A DNA stretch of 42,959 nt from Phycisphaerae bacterium (GTDB lineage Bacteria; Planctomycetota; Phycisphaerae; UBA1845). The notes below the pieces were generated by a model. That model ran no database searches. It saw nothing but the letters and a program-made list of their open reading frames with translations, and was not told where the DNA came from. The stretch is taken from assembly GCA_029260165.1 (NCBI GenBank), contig JAJDDT010000109.1, forward strand, positions 1 through 42,959. Direction: 5' to 3'. Position numbers and translations under genes: made by a program. Shown one piece after another: positions 1 to 7,763 of the stretch (the first letter of the stretch is position 1; every line of letters begins with the position of its first letter).

Positions 1-72
1 CGGCGGTATTCGTCGTCGAATCAGATTCCACTGCGCGTCCGTCAAGTCGCTGGGATAAGCATTCCTCGCCAT
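1..72 (-). CDS. IS5-type transposase, N-terminal fragment (runs off the window)
   Basis: Reading from an ATG at 72 down to base 1 gives 24 codons with no stop. They contain AYPSDLTDAQWNLIRRRIPP, the typical N-terminus of DUF4096-type transposases of the IS5 family. An AAGGAG-like ribosome site lies about ten bases upstream. The rest of the element is outside the window, so its intactness, inverted repeats and target duplication cannot be judged. The start lies inside the last codons of the upstream secreted-protein gene, so the insertion probably replaced that gene's original 3' end. The motif is short but very characteristic. Confidence 0.8.
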   Translation of the reverse strand, partial: MARNAYPSDLTDAQWNLIRRRIPP

Positions 73-1026
73 GGATCAGGCACTCCTTGCCAATTTCCAT
101 CCTTATCGGCGATATCCCTGCTTCTCACACACCCTCTAAGATTGAAAACATCAATACAGATTTGCCCCTCGGAAACCATATTGGTCATGGGAAAACCCTG
201 GCGCACAAATACAGTGGGAGCACCTGGTTGAACGGGCCCCAAAACCGACCCGGGAGCCGCATCGCCTGATTGAACCGGAAATAGAAACGATGGCTCGCAA
301 CCGACGAATCGTGCGGGGTTGTCGTTGCTCGACAAACATGATCCAGTGTCACCTAATAAGATTCTGGCGACAATTTCAGCCTGACGCTCTGTTTGCACAT
401 AGTAGTTTGGCGATAACACAGTAAACGAAATGTTGACTGATTGCCGTTCCAGCTCAACCGGTATTGTATACGTCGTTTTCTCTGCAACAACATAACGACG
501 ATCAGGCGTTTCAAACCAAACTGCTCTGGTTCCAGTGCTCGCCACGGAAATCGGGGATTGATCGATGGACGACATCGGAGCGGTGTCGTACTGCACATTC
601 ACGGGCTCACCGCCAATGGTCAGCAACAACTGATACATATCTATGCTATATGTCTTATTGACACCAACCTTTTCAACGTGGACGACATCATTATTAGATG
701 CAAAGAGAATCTCAACAATGCCCCCCCCCATCGGAAAGCAATTCGGCAAGATTTCGCGCGTGAAAAATCGCCATCTTGTTGGGGCCTGTATTCACCGTGT
801 ACAAGGCGTCCCGCTCGATATCCCATGAGTTGTGTCCAATTGCTACGGACGGTGGGGTACTGGGATAACTGCCCACGATTCCATTTTCAAAGGCATTGCC
901 CACGTCAGTGATCAGAAGCGGTTTGAATTCATGGGACGGGAGCGAATCCTGCCCAAAGCCGGTAGACACCAGCACAATGGCCCAAACGACACAGGCAAAC
1001 ACAGACATTATCCGCAGTGATTTCAT
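42..1026 (-). pseudogene. Secreted protein of unknown function, frameshifted at a G9 tract
   Basis: The ATG at 1026 has a GGAGGT ribosome site six bases upstream and begins a signal peptide (MKSLRIMSVFACVVWAIVLV). The frame stays open to a run of nine G (minus strand) at 729-721, then reads HC and stops. Removing one G joins it to the second frame (ending at 42) and gives a continuous protein of about 327 residues through LSDGGGIVEILFASNN. The tract is therefore an indel in one protein, not two genes. No family was recognised. The C-terminus overlaps an IS5-type transposase start, so the last residues may come from the insertion sequence. It may be a true pseudogene, a phase-variable gene or an assembly error. 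Confidence 0.65.
721..729 (-). repeat. G9 homopolymer that breaks the reading frame
   Basis: There are nine consecutive C on the plus strand (G on the coding strand). With eight G the two halves of the secreted-protein gene fuse cleanly; with nine the frame closes two codons later. Such tracts slip in replication and are also common sequencing errors. Confidence 0.85.
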
Positions 1027-1432
1027 CAGACGACCTCCACTTCCTTGTTTCGTACTCTGATTCAAATGACGCGCCGCATCCTTACGACGCCCGCACCACC
1101 GGCAAATAGAATACCTGGGAATCGGCTTTGCAAGAAAAAAACGCGGAATTCAGAAAAATAGCGTCTTTTTTTGATCAACCCACTTTGAAGGATTTCATCA
1201 ACATCAACCGATTGGTCCGCGGCACCGCGCAACTATGCGGAGTATTGTGCCCCCCCTGCATTCCAGCACAGCCACCGCCGTCCCGCCGCTCCTCTGCCTG
1301 CGTCAACTCGGTCGCCTGCTTGGTAACCGCAATCGTCGACGAATGGGTAAATCGGACGGCTTGACCCGGGCCGTCGAATTTTGCACAATACGCGGCTCGG
1401 AGGAATTCACAAGCAGGACAGGAGACGACATC
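1027..1432. other. Gene-free stretch of about 400 bases
   Basis: No open frame here has a believable start or protein-like composition. It must hold the minus-strand promoter for the signal-peptide gene starting at 1026. A locally A/T-rich island (about 1130-1175) has A-rich and T-rich arms facing each other. No convincing -35/-10 pair or structured RNA is visible. Confidence 0.5.
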
Positions 1433-1663
1433 ATGCGACGCAGCGTTCGATTCAAACTTCGTGCCATCGACCACGCCCACGCGAAATCAGCGAACAAACG
1501 GGTCAAGACCAGGGAACGCACCCGCCGCGACGCACGCATGATCAGCGTCGTCAAATCCGGCAGCCTGCCCTTCACCCCCGGCGTCATGAGTTGGCTGAGC
1601 CGACAGCTCGACAAAGCCTCATCCAAAATCACCGCCGCCGACCTCAAAACACTGACGGCGTAA
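1433..1663 (+). CDS. Small basic protein of unknown function (76 aa)
   Basis: The ATG at 1433 follows an AGGAGA ribosome site eight bases upstream. The open frame extends further upstream, but the sequence there is low in protein character. The N-terminal half is strongly basic (many Arg/Lys), and the C-terminal half has an amphipathic stretch (FTPGVMSWLSRQLDK) ending in KITAADLKTL. There is no signal peptide or membrane segment. A nucleic-acid-binding role would fit the charge but is not shown. The family was not recognised. A long opposite-strand frame covers the same bases but starts poorly. Confidence 0.5.
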   Translation: MRRSVRFKLRAIDHAHAKSANKRVKTRERTRRDARMISVVKSGSLPFTPGVMSWLSRQLDKASSKITAADLKTLTA

Positions 1664-1685
1664 AACCTTTCAAGACCGTTGTAGC

Positions 1686-1704
1686 GTCACCCCTTGTGGG
1701 TGAC
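1686..1704. other. Perfect 7-bp hairpin after the small basic gene
   Basis: The arms GTCACCC and GGGTGAC enclose a five-base loop, 22 bases after the stop codon at 1663. No T-run follows on either strand, so it is at most a weak or rho-assisted transcription end signal. Confidence 0.3.
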
Positions 1705-1783
1705 GGGAAGAGCGATTGCGTCGGCAGAATACAAGTGCCACGTTCGAGTTGGGGCCGCACTGGTCGGAATCGGTATTTTCCGT

Positions 1784-2365
1784 CTACCGTCGCAGCAGAT
1801 CGTCCAGCCCGTCGTACGGCATCCATCGTGTTTGCACGGGTTTGATTTCGGTGATCTCGCACGCGTCGTCGGTCACGCGCCATCCCAGCTCCCACCGCGT
1901 CGGAACCGCCCGGGCTGACAGTTCCATCGACGACACCCGGCACGTCGCCTGAAACAACGACCGCACCGCATCGCCGTCGCCGGTCACCTCAAACTGCGAC
2001 AGCCTGCAATGGCTTACGTCCCACCGCTGCAACGCCCGTTCGATCCGCTCCGTCACCGCAGCCTTGTCCCACGTCTCCCCGCGTCCCTCAAATCGAAAAT
2101 CATCCGCAAGGTGCGCGGTCACACCCCGCACATCCCCTTCGCCGACCGCCCGAACCACCTGCTCACAAACATTGCGAATCCGCTCAGCCCGCGTTACGAC
2201 GATCGCCTGCACCAGCACCATCAACGGGAAAACGACAAGCCCACCAGCCGCCAACCGCCCGGTCAGCCGCGTCCGCCTCAGATTCCAGGCAGCCACCAAC
2301 ACGAACTCGATTCCGAACAGAATCGGTACCAACAGATAGGGATTCTCAAATAGAATTGCCTGCAA
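1784..2365 (-). CDS. Membrane protein with NTF2-like extracytoplasmic domain
   Basis: The product has 193 residues and starts with TTG, nine bases after the rhlE stop codon, so it is probably translated from the rhlE message. Two hydrophobic helices lie in the first 60 residues (around LLVPILFGIEFVLVAAW and AAGGLVVFPLMVLVQAIVV). The remainder, from about residue 65, has the helix-helix-sheet pattern of a SnoaL/NTF2-like fold, including an acidic FRFEGRGETWDKAAVTERI stretch. Such domains bind small ligands or are structural; no catalytic set can be assigned. The fold call is by pattern only. The gene itself is well supported by its length and codon pattern. Confidence 0.65.
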   Translation of the reverse strand: MQAILFENPYLLVPILFGIEFVLVAAWNLRRTRLTGRLAAGGLVVFPLMVLVQAIVVTRAERIRNVCEQVVRAVGEGDVRGVTAHLADDFRFEGRGETWDKAAVTERIERALQRWDVSHCRLSQFEVTGDGDAVRSLFQATCRVSSMELSARAVPTRWELGWRVTDDACEITEIKPVQTRWMPYDGLDDLLRR

Positions 2366-2374
2366 TCAAATCTC

Positions 2375-3691
2375 TCACGCCGACCGCGGTGCAGCACTCC
2401 TCGACCCGCGCTGACTGCGCTTCGGACGTCGGCGAGCGCCGTTCTTACCAGCAAATCGACGCCCGGGTTTGCCGCCCTGACCGTTCTTTCCAGGGGCTTT
2501 GCGAGCGTTGTTGCCGCTTGGCGGAACGATCACCTTCGGAGCAACATACCCCGGAAGATCACCCGCCGGTTGCAGCGGCGTGCGAATCAAACGTTCGATC
2601 GCCCGAAAGCTGTCGTGGTCGTCATTGCTGACAAACGACAACGCCGTTCCCGTCGCACCAGCCCGACCGGTCCGACCAATGCGATGAACGTAGGTCTCCG
2701 GTTCGGTGGTCAGATCATAGTTGATCACATGCGAGATATCATCGATGTCCAGACCACGCGCAGCGATGTCGGTGGCCACCAGAACCGCGGTCCTGCCCGA
2801 TCGAAAACCCTCCAGTGCACGGGTGCGGGCGTTCTGACTTTTGTTGCCATGGATCGCCGCCGCAGCCAGTCCGGATCGGCTCAAATACCGAACCACCTTG
2901 TCAGCCCCATATTTGGTGCGTGTGAAAACCAGGACTCGCGAGTAGGCGGTGTGCTCGAGAACGCTGCACAATAGCTCCGGTTTTTCGCTCTTTTCCGCAC
3001 GATAGGCCCAGTGCTCGACGTTCTCGGCTGCAGATGATACTCGGGCAGCCTCGACCGACATCGGATTGTGCAAAATGTCGCCAGCCAACTTTCGAATCGG
3101 GGGTGGCATGGTCGCCGACAGAAACAATGTCTGTCGCCGTTTGGGAACACGCGAAATGATCCGCTGAATGTCCGGCAGAAAACCCATGTCCAACATGCGG
3201 TCTGCCTCATCCAGCACCAGAATCTCAACGGTGTCGAGCTTAACAACCCCATCAGACATGTGGTCCAATAATCGCCCTGGAGTCGCCACCAGAATATCCA
3301 CACCGGCACGCAGCGCACGAGACTGCGGGTTTTTGTTCACCCCGCCAAAAACCGCAAGGTGTCGCAGTTTTCTGAACCGTCCATACGTCGCAAAACTCTC
3401 CGAAATCTGTATCGCCAGTTCACGCGTCGGAGCGAGCACCAGCGTGCGAATGTTGCGTCCGCCTCGCCGACCGTCGGGTCGTTTCGGAGGCCTGCTCGCA
3501 TTCAATCGCTGCAAAATCGGCAGCGCAAAAGCCGCCGTCTTGCCCGTCCCGGTCTGGGCACACCCCAAAACGTCCTTTCCGTCGAGAACCAACGGAATGA
3601 CCTTCGCCTGAATCGGCGTGGGGGTCTCGTAGCCTGCGGAATGAACCGCATCCAACAACGGCTCGTCGAGCCGCAATTCGTCAAAAGTCAT
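2375..3691 (-). CDS. rhlE: DEAD-box RNA helicase, RhlE type
   Basis: ATP-dependent RNA helicase that remodels structured RNA and ribosome assembly intermediates. The 438 residues from the ATG at 3691 contain the full set in order: Q motif (FDELRLDEPLL...PTPIQ), Walker A AQTGTGKT at 45-52, PTRELA, DEAD in VLDEADRMLDMGF, SAT, and HRIGRTGRAG. The tail after about residue 375 is Lys/Arg/Gly-rich, as in RhlE, and serves RNA binding. A TTG eight codons upstream is an alternative start; the ATG matches family N-termini better, although neither has a clear ribosome site. A good sigma-70 promoter about 120 bases upstream implies a long 5' leader. The next gene follows after nine bases. Confidence 0.93.
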   Translation of the reverse strand: MTFDELRLDEPLLDAVHSAGYETPTPIQAKVIPLVLDGKDVLGCAQTGTGKTAAFALPILQRLNASRPPKRPDGRRGGRNIRTLVLAPTRELAIQISESFATYGRFRKLRHLAVFGGVNKNPQSRALRAGVDILVATPGRLLDHMSDGVVKLDTVEILVLDEADRMLDMGFLPDIQRIISRVPKRRQTLFLSATMPPPIRKLAGDILHNPMSVEAARVSSAAENVEHWAYRAEKSEKPELLCSVLEHTAYSRVLVFTRTKYGADKVVRYLSRSGLAAAAIHGNKSQNARTRALEGFRSGRTAVLVATDIAARGLDIDDISHVINYDLTTEPETYVHRIGRTGRAGATGTALSFVSNDDHDSFRAIERLIRTPLQPAGDLPGYVAPKVIVPPSGNNARKAPGKNGQGGKPGRRFAGKNGARRRPKRSQRGSRSAAPRSA

Positions 3692-3812
3692 CAAAATGCT
3701 TTCTGTACTGATCAAAGGAGGGAAATGCTAAACGCGCGGGGCACCTGCGAAAATCATCATTACCTGGCCGTGATCAAGGTCTTTTCTTTGCCCCAAAAAC
3801 TTTACGACTACA

Positions 3813-3842
3813 ATCGTACCTGCCGAGATCGTCGCCTGTCAA
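3813..3842 (-). promoter_or_regulatory. Sigma-70-type promoter of rhlE
   Basis: On the minus strand, TTGACA (3842-3837), an 18-base spacer and TACGAT (3818-3813). The implied leader before the helicase ATG at 3691 is about 115 bases. Confidence 0.6.
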
Positions 3843-3939
3843 GCGTTAATCCACCGCCCCACGCCACCCTTTTTCACCACTCATTGGCAACCACTGCCGT
3901 CGCCGAGTTCCGTGTGATCCCCTTCTGATCGCGTTCGGG

Positions 3940-4254
3940 TTAAACCCCGTCAACGTCGTTTTTCAAGCGGATCGGGATATTCATGTTGTCGTGCAGAACA
4001 CTGATGACCCCAAGCCGTCCCCGGCCAAGCTCGCGAAAGAATATGAAATGACGCTGGTGCTTCACATAAAACACGCCAGCCACGCCTTCACGGTTCGCCC
4101 TCTTCCACAACGAGCGATCCCGACCGGCCTTTTCGACGGCGTCCGCCAGGCCGCGCACATACTGGTCAGCCTGTTCTGTGCCCCAGGTTCGGTTCGTGTA
4201 TTGCCATATGTCCCTGATGGCCCGCTTCGCTGCGGGAAAAATCTTATGGCGCAT
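3940..4254 (-). CDS. parE: RelE/ParE-family toxin
   Basis: The 104-residue protein has the ParE pattern: an N-terminal helix pair (FPAAKRAIRDIWQYTNRTWG), the QADQYVRGLADAVEKAG helix, and C-terminal strands (GVFYVKHQRHFIFFREL...VISVLHDNMNIPIRL). ParE toxins poison DNA gyrase; related RelE toxins cut mRNA on the ribosome. The LHDNMNIPIRL ending favours ParE. Its ATG lies inside the last codons of the antitoxin gene (11-base overlap), so the two are translationally coupled. Nothing looks truncated. Confidence 0.88.
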   Translation of the reverse strand: MRHKIFPAAKRAIRDIWQYTNRTWGTEQADQYVRGLADAVEKAGRDRSLWKRANREGVAGVFYVKHQRHFIFFRELGRGRLGVISVLHDNMNIPIRLKNDVDGV

Positions 4255-4513
4255 CGGGGGTCAGTTCCCCGTGTGCTTCGGAGATGATTTTTTCGGCGTC
4301 CAACGCTTCAAATTCCGACTCGTCGGCTTCCATGCCCGGCTGCAACTGCTCTTTCAGCCACGTCCACCGTCGGCCTTCTTCGTGCTCGAAATCCCGGCGT
4401 ACCAGATCGCGGATGTACTCGCTCGCGTTGGCGTACAACCCCTTCGGTCCGATGCGGTAATCGACAAACTCCCGCAATGGTCCACTTAATCTGACGTTCA
4501 CGCCTTCAGCCAC
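4244..4513 (-). CDS. parD: ParD-family antitoxin
   Basis: This 89-residue protein is encoded directly upstream of the toxin and overlaps it. It starts with GTG after an AGGAG ribosome site at the right distance. The N-terminal VNVRLSGPLREFVDYRI...ANASEYIRDLVRRDFEHEE is the ribbon-helix-helix of ParD/CopG proteins. The acidic C-terminus (ADESEFEALDAEKIISEAHGEL) would wrap the toxin. It should neutralise ParE and repress the shared promoter. A near-consensus promoter stands 45-75 bases upstream. Confidence 0.88.
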   Translation of the reverse strand: MAEGVNVRLSGPLREFVDYRIGPKGLYANASEYIRDLVRRDFEHEEGRRWTWLKEQLQPGMEADESEFEALDAEKIISEAHGELTPDAP

Positions 4514-4557
4514 GACGCACTCCTGTTCTTCAAAATGCCAAACTCCTCACCATCTTC

Positions 4558-4586
4558 ACTATACCACTTGTCCCACAATGTGTCAA
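4558..4586 (-). promoter_or_regulatory. Strong sigma-70-type promoter of parDE
   Basis: On the minus strand, a consensus TTGACA (4586-4581), a 17-base spacer and TATAGT (4563-4558). This is one of the best promoter matches in the window. The expected leader is about 38 bases to the GTG at 4513. Confidence 0.75.
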
Positions 4587-4636
4587 TAATGTTCACAGCA
4601 TGGTCCCTAAAAGACGCAATATCGAGCATCGCCTGC

Positions 4637-5683
4637 CTACGACGTCGCACCCGCAGCCACGAGGTCTCCATGGCCCATACGTCGCACCACCGCAGGCCAG
4701 TCCACGTCCCCGTCGTACCAGCGGGCCATCACCTCATCGAACCGGTCCGGAGACGAAACCCCCACGAACGCATCACGCACCTCGCGGGCACAGGGATGAT
4801 GCTCGCTGTACTTGATCCCGAATTTCCGCATCATCCGCCCCGCCAACTCCGTCCCATAATGCTCGACCGATAACCGAAAATGCTCCGCGATCACACGCCC
4901 CTGCTCCGACACCGTTGGCGGATCGGGCATCGGTTTCCCCGTCCACAACGCACGACACTCCCGAAAAATCCACGGATTCCCGATGCTCCCCCGCGCGATC
5001 GTCACCCCATCCACCCCCGTCTCGCGAATCATTCGCACGCAGGCGTCGGCGCTGAACAAATCCCCACTGCCCAGCACCACACGATCGCCCACGCGTTCCT
5101 TCACTTTCGCCAGAAATTCCCAACGACTAGGCCCCACATACCGCTGCGTCACCGTCCGACCATGCACCGTGACAGCCGACACGCCCAGATCAAACGCCCC
5201 ATCCAATATCCGGAAAAACCTGGCTTCGCTTTCGGGCGAATCATCCATCCCTCGACGCATTTTCAACGTCACAGGTCGATACGACCCGACCGCGTCGTAC
5301 ACGCGTTTGACAATATCCAGTGCAACCTCGGGCTGCGACAAATGAAACCCACCCCGACATCGTCCCAACACCTTCCGCACCGGACAACCGAAATTGATAT
5401 CGATGACGTCATAACCCGCCTCAGCCATCATCTCCGCGGCTGGTCCGAACACCTCCGGGTCCGCCCCCATCAACTGCCCCCCCACCGGATGATCATCATC
5501 CGCGACCGAGAGAATTTCCTTCTGCTTGCGACCACGGGTCACAACGATCTTGTCGAGCACCACCTCGTTCAGCGTGTATGGAGCACCAAACAACCTCGCC
5601 ATCCGCCGCATCGGCAGATCGCTGTACCCACTCAACGCCGCCTGAACAAAAGGCACATCCAGTTCAATCGATCCCAAAAGCAT
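4637..5683 (-). CDS. dus: tRNA-dihydrouridine synthase (DusB-like)
   Basis: Flavoenzyme that reduces specific uridines in the tRNA D-loop and related positions using NADPH. The 348 residues begin with the family-typical strand GSIELDVPFVQAALSGYSDLPMRRMA. They contain DVIDINFGCPVRKV with the GCP cysteine used as general acid, then VTLKMRRG, TVHGRTVTQRY and the FMN-phosphate region GSGDLFSADAC...VDGVTIARGSIGNPWIF. The usual GAGSALL after the active Cys is replaced by GRCRGGFHL. A GTG at 5707 is an alternative start. It lies right after hemW on the same strand (15-40 bases), so the two are very likely one operon. Confidence 0.9.
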   Translation of the reverse strand: MLLGSIELDVPFVQAALSGYSDLPMRRMARLFGAPYTLNEVVLDKIVVTRGRKQKEILSVADDDHPVGGQLMGADPEVFGPAAEMMAEAGYDVIDINFGCPVRKVLGRCRGGFHLSQPEVALDIVKRVYDAVGSYRPVTLKMRRGMDDSPESEARFFRILDGAFDLGVSAVTVHGRTVTQRYVGPSRWEFLAKVKERVGDRVVLGSGDLFSADACVRMIRETGVDGVTIARGSIGNPWIFRECRALWTGKPMPDPPTVSEQGRVIAEHFRLSVEHYGTELAGRMMRKFGIKYSEHHPCAREVRDAFVGVSSPDRFDEVMARWYDGDVDWPAVVRRMGHGDLVAAGATS

Positions 5684-5722
5684 CAAAAATCCGTCCAGAC
5701 CACACACCTGCGTTTGCCAACA

Positions 5723-6922
5723 TCAATCGCCGGAACGAGGCACCTGCAATACCGGTAGCGATACCGTTTGTTCACATCGCCCATCCAACGCCGAATACAA
5801 TTCCGAAATAACCCCGTCTGCGACCTCGCGGCCCGCGGCCGTGACGGACAGGTTGGATCCCTCCAGTCGGACAAACCCGAGGTCAGCCATTCGATCAATC
5901 CGCTCCGCCAACACCCCCAGCACATCCAGTCCGCATGAACGCGACACCCGATCAAGGTCCACGCCCTCAACGAGCCTCAACCCCATCAGCAGGAACTCGC
6001 CGGCCCGGTCCGCACCCGTCACCCTTTCACCATCCAACATCGCCTCCCCGCGCTCCCCCATCCACCTTACATAGGTGCCGATGTCCGCCACGTTTTTGTA
6101 GCGCAAACCCTCCACATACCCCGCCGCTGACGGTCCAACGCCAATGTAAGGTTCCTGCCGCCAGTAAATCAGATTGTGCTGACTTTGTTGCCCCTTGCGT
6201 GCGAAATTGCTGATTTCGTACTGCTCGTAACCATGCTCTGCCAGCGTTGCGATCGCCTGCCGATACAACCCCAGTTCAAAATCCTCATCGCACGACATCA
6301 AACGCCCGGCGTTTTTTGCAGCCGTCATCCTCGTCCCGGGTTCGTACGTCAGCCCGTAGCAGGAAATATGATCCACGCCTAAATCAATCGTTTGACGCAG
6401 TGATTCTCCCCAACTTGCCTCTGTTTGACCCGGAATACCAAAAATCAAGTCCAGATTGATTCGACGAATCCCCGCCGCCCGAGCGATCGACACGCCCGGC
6501 TCGATATCCGCAGCAGTGTGAAGCCGTTCCAGGGTCGCCAGCTCACCGGCATGCCAGGATTGCGCTCCCATCGAAACACGGTCCGTCCCGGAATCGACCA
6601 TGAATCCCATTTTCTCCGCGTCCACGGTGGCAGGATTCGCCTCGACCGTAAACTCCTCCAGACAATGACCTTGCAGCCCCTCACCCAACGCCTTGAAAAA
6701 CCGACGAAAATCCTCGATCGGCAACACCGTCGGTGTCCCGCCACCCACGAAAACCGTGCGAATCGAGCCGCCCTTATTCAATCGTGACTTTAATTCGACG
6801 ATGGCGGCCGACACCAGGTCAGACGTGGGGCGATCCATCAGCGGTACGGAATAAAAATCGCAGTAGCCGCATTTGGTCTCGCAAAACGGAAGGTGCACAT
6901 ACAATCCGTGCTTACTCGCCAA
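5723..6922 (-). CDS. hemW: Radical SAM heme chaperone HemW
   Basis: The 399-residue protein is of the HemN/HemW family. The radical SAM cluster motif is CETKCGYC with Cys14, Cys18 and Cys21, followed by DFYS as in HemW. FVGGGTPTVL and the FTVEANPATV strand fit the SAM-binding barrel, and the C-terminal winged-helix-like part (RAGEFLLMGLRLVEGVDL) is the HemW domain. HemW proteins bind heme and hand it to target proteins; they are not true coproporphyrinogen dehydrogenases. The TTG start is supported by a GGGAGG ribosome site five bases upstream. First gene of a probable hemW-dus operon. Confidence 0.92.
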   Translation of the reverse strand: MASKHGLYVHLPFCETKCGYCDFYSVPLMDRPTSDLVSAAIVELKSRLNKGGSIRTVFVGGGTPTVLPIEDFRRFFKALGEGLQGHCLEEFTVEANPATVDAEKMGFMVDSGTDRVSMGAQSWHAGELATLERLHTAADIEPGVSIARAAGIRRINLDLIFGIPGQTEASWGESLRQTIDLGVDHISCYGLTYEPGTRMTAAKNAGRLMSCDEDFELGLYRQAIATLAEHGYEQYEISNFARKGQQSQHNLIYWRQEPYIGVGPSAAGYVEGLRYKNVADIGTYVRWMGERGEAMLDGERVTGADRAGEFLLMGLRLVEGVDLDRVSRSCGLDVLGVLAERIDRMADLGFVRLEGSNLSVTAAGREVADGVISELYSALDGRCEQTVSLPVLQVPRSGD

Positions 6923-7023
6923 GGGTGCCTCCCGCCGTGAAATCAGGTTGGTTCATTGCTGTAACTCGTTGCGAAAAGAGAACTTGTATGAAATTGTCGG
7001 CGTCTTTTCCACAGGGTCGCCTG

Positions 7024-7052
7024 TTGAAGAGTCACTTGTGACCTGCTATATT
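7024..7052 (+). promoter_or_regulatory. Promoter of the FHA gene with an inverted repeat in its spacer
   Basis: TTGAAG (7024-7029), a 17-base spacer and TATATT (7047-7052). The spacer contains GTCAC-TT-GTGAC (7031-7042), an inverted repeat where a bound regulator would block the polymerase. Confidence 0.55.
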
Positions 7053-7126
7053 ATCATCGCAGGTGGCTGATGCTTCAATCGGACGCCAAAATCCTTTTGC
7101 GACAACAATCGGCAAGAGGGAGGATA

Positions 7127-7615
7127 ATGGAAGTCAACTTGGTCATGTTCAGCGAAACCGGAGCCCGACGGGATTTCCCCGTCTCAGGCCAGGCGGTCAG
7201 GATAGGCCGGAAGGACGATTGCGACATTCGCATCCCGCTCAGCGAGGTCTCCCGTCATCACGCACAGCTTCACGTCCGCGACCGGGAGGAGATCGTGCTC
7301 AAGGACCTCGGCAGCGCCAACGGCACCTTCGTCAACAACAAGCGCATCAAGGAGGTCGTTCTGCACGCGGGCGATCACATTGTCATAGGCCCGGTCGTTT
7401 TCACCGTTCAGGTGGACGGCAAGCCTGACGAAATCCGCGGCGTCAAGACGAAACTTCGACCCATCTCCGCCGTCGCCGACTCCCAGAGCGCCGCCGCCGG
7501 CAGCAACGTCGTTCGCGAAGACGAAATCGACCCCATCAGCGCTCTGGAAGCCCTTGCGTCCAGTGCTGATCAAACCGCCATCGACGCCTTCGACGACGAA
7601 GACATTCTGTCCTGA
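7127..7615 (+). CDS. FHA-domain protein
   Basis: The forkhead-associated domain binds phosphothreonine peptides, so this is likely a cytoplasmic reader of Ser/Thr kinase signalling. The ATG at 7127 follows GAGGGAGG; an ATG 19 codons upstream lacks a good site. In the 162 residues the FHA hallmarks are in order: IGRKDDCDI, SRHHAQL, LGSANGTFVNN. The last 60 residues are acidic, carry no recognised domain and end in DAFDDEDILS. No kinase or phosphatase gene is adjacent, so its partner must be encoded elsewhere. It is transcribed away from hemW from its own promoter. Confidence 0.88.
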   Translation: MEVNLVMFSETGARRDFPVSGQAVRIGRKDDCDIRIPLSEVSRHHAQLHVRDREEIVLKDLGSANGTFVNNKRIKEVVLHAGDHIVIGPVVFTVQVDGKPDEIRGVKTKLRPISAVADSQSAAAGSNVVREDEIDPISALEALASSADQTAIDAFDDEDILS

Positions 7616-7763
7616 CCCCGGCTGATTCGCGAACAATCGCCAAACGAATCGTTGACAAATCCCTCTGTTTGTATTCCGCTCACAGCATGTACGATATCCT
7701 TCTTTACGATTTCGACATTGTCATGATCAGAATTCTGAAAATGGCCAACAATTGACTGCCTCG

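Noticed and set aside
1128-1364. 78-codon plus-strand frame in the gene-free stretch
   Set aside because: TTG start without a ribosome site and a biased composition.
3725-3928. 67-codon plus-strand frame with a strong AAAGGAGGG
   Set aside because: The ribosome site is only three bases from the ATG, the product has no protein-like pattern and it covers the rhlE promoter. It is kept only as part of the leader finding.
7687-7755. 22-codon frame just before the single-helix membrane protein
   Set aside because: Too short and without a ribosome site, though it could be a leader peptide.
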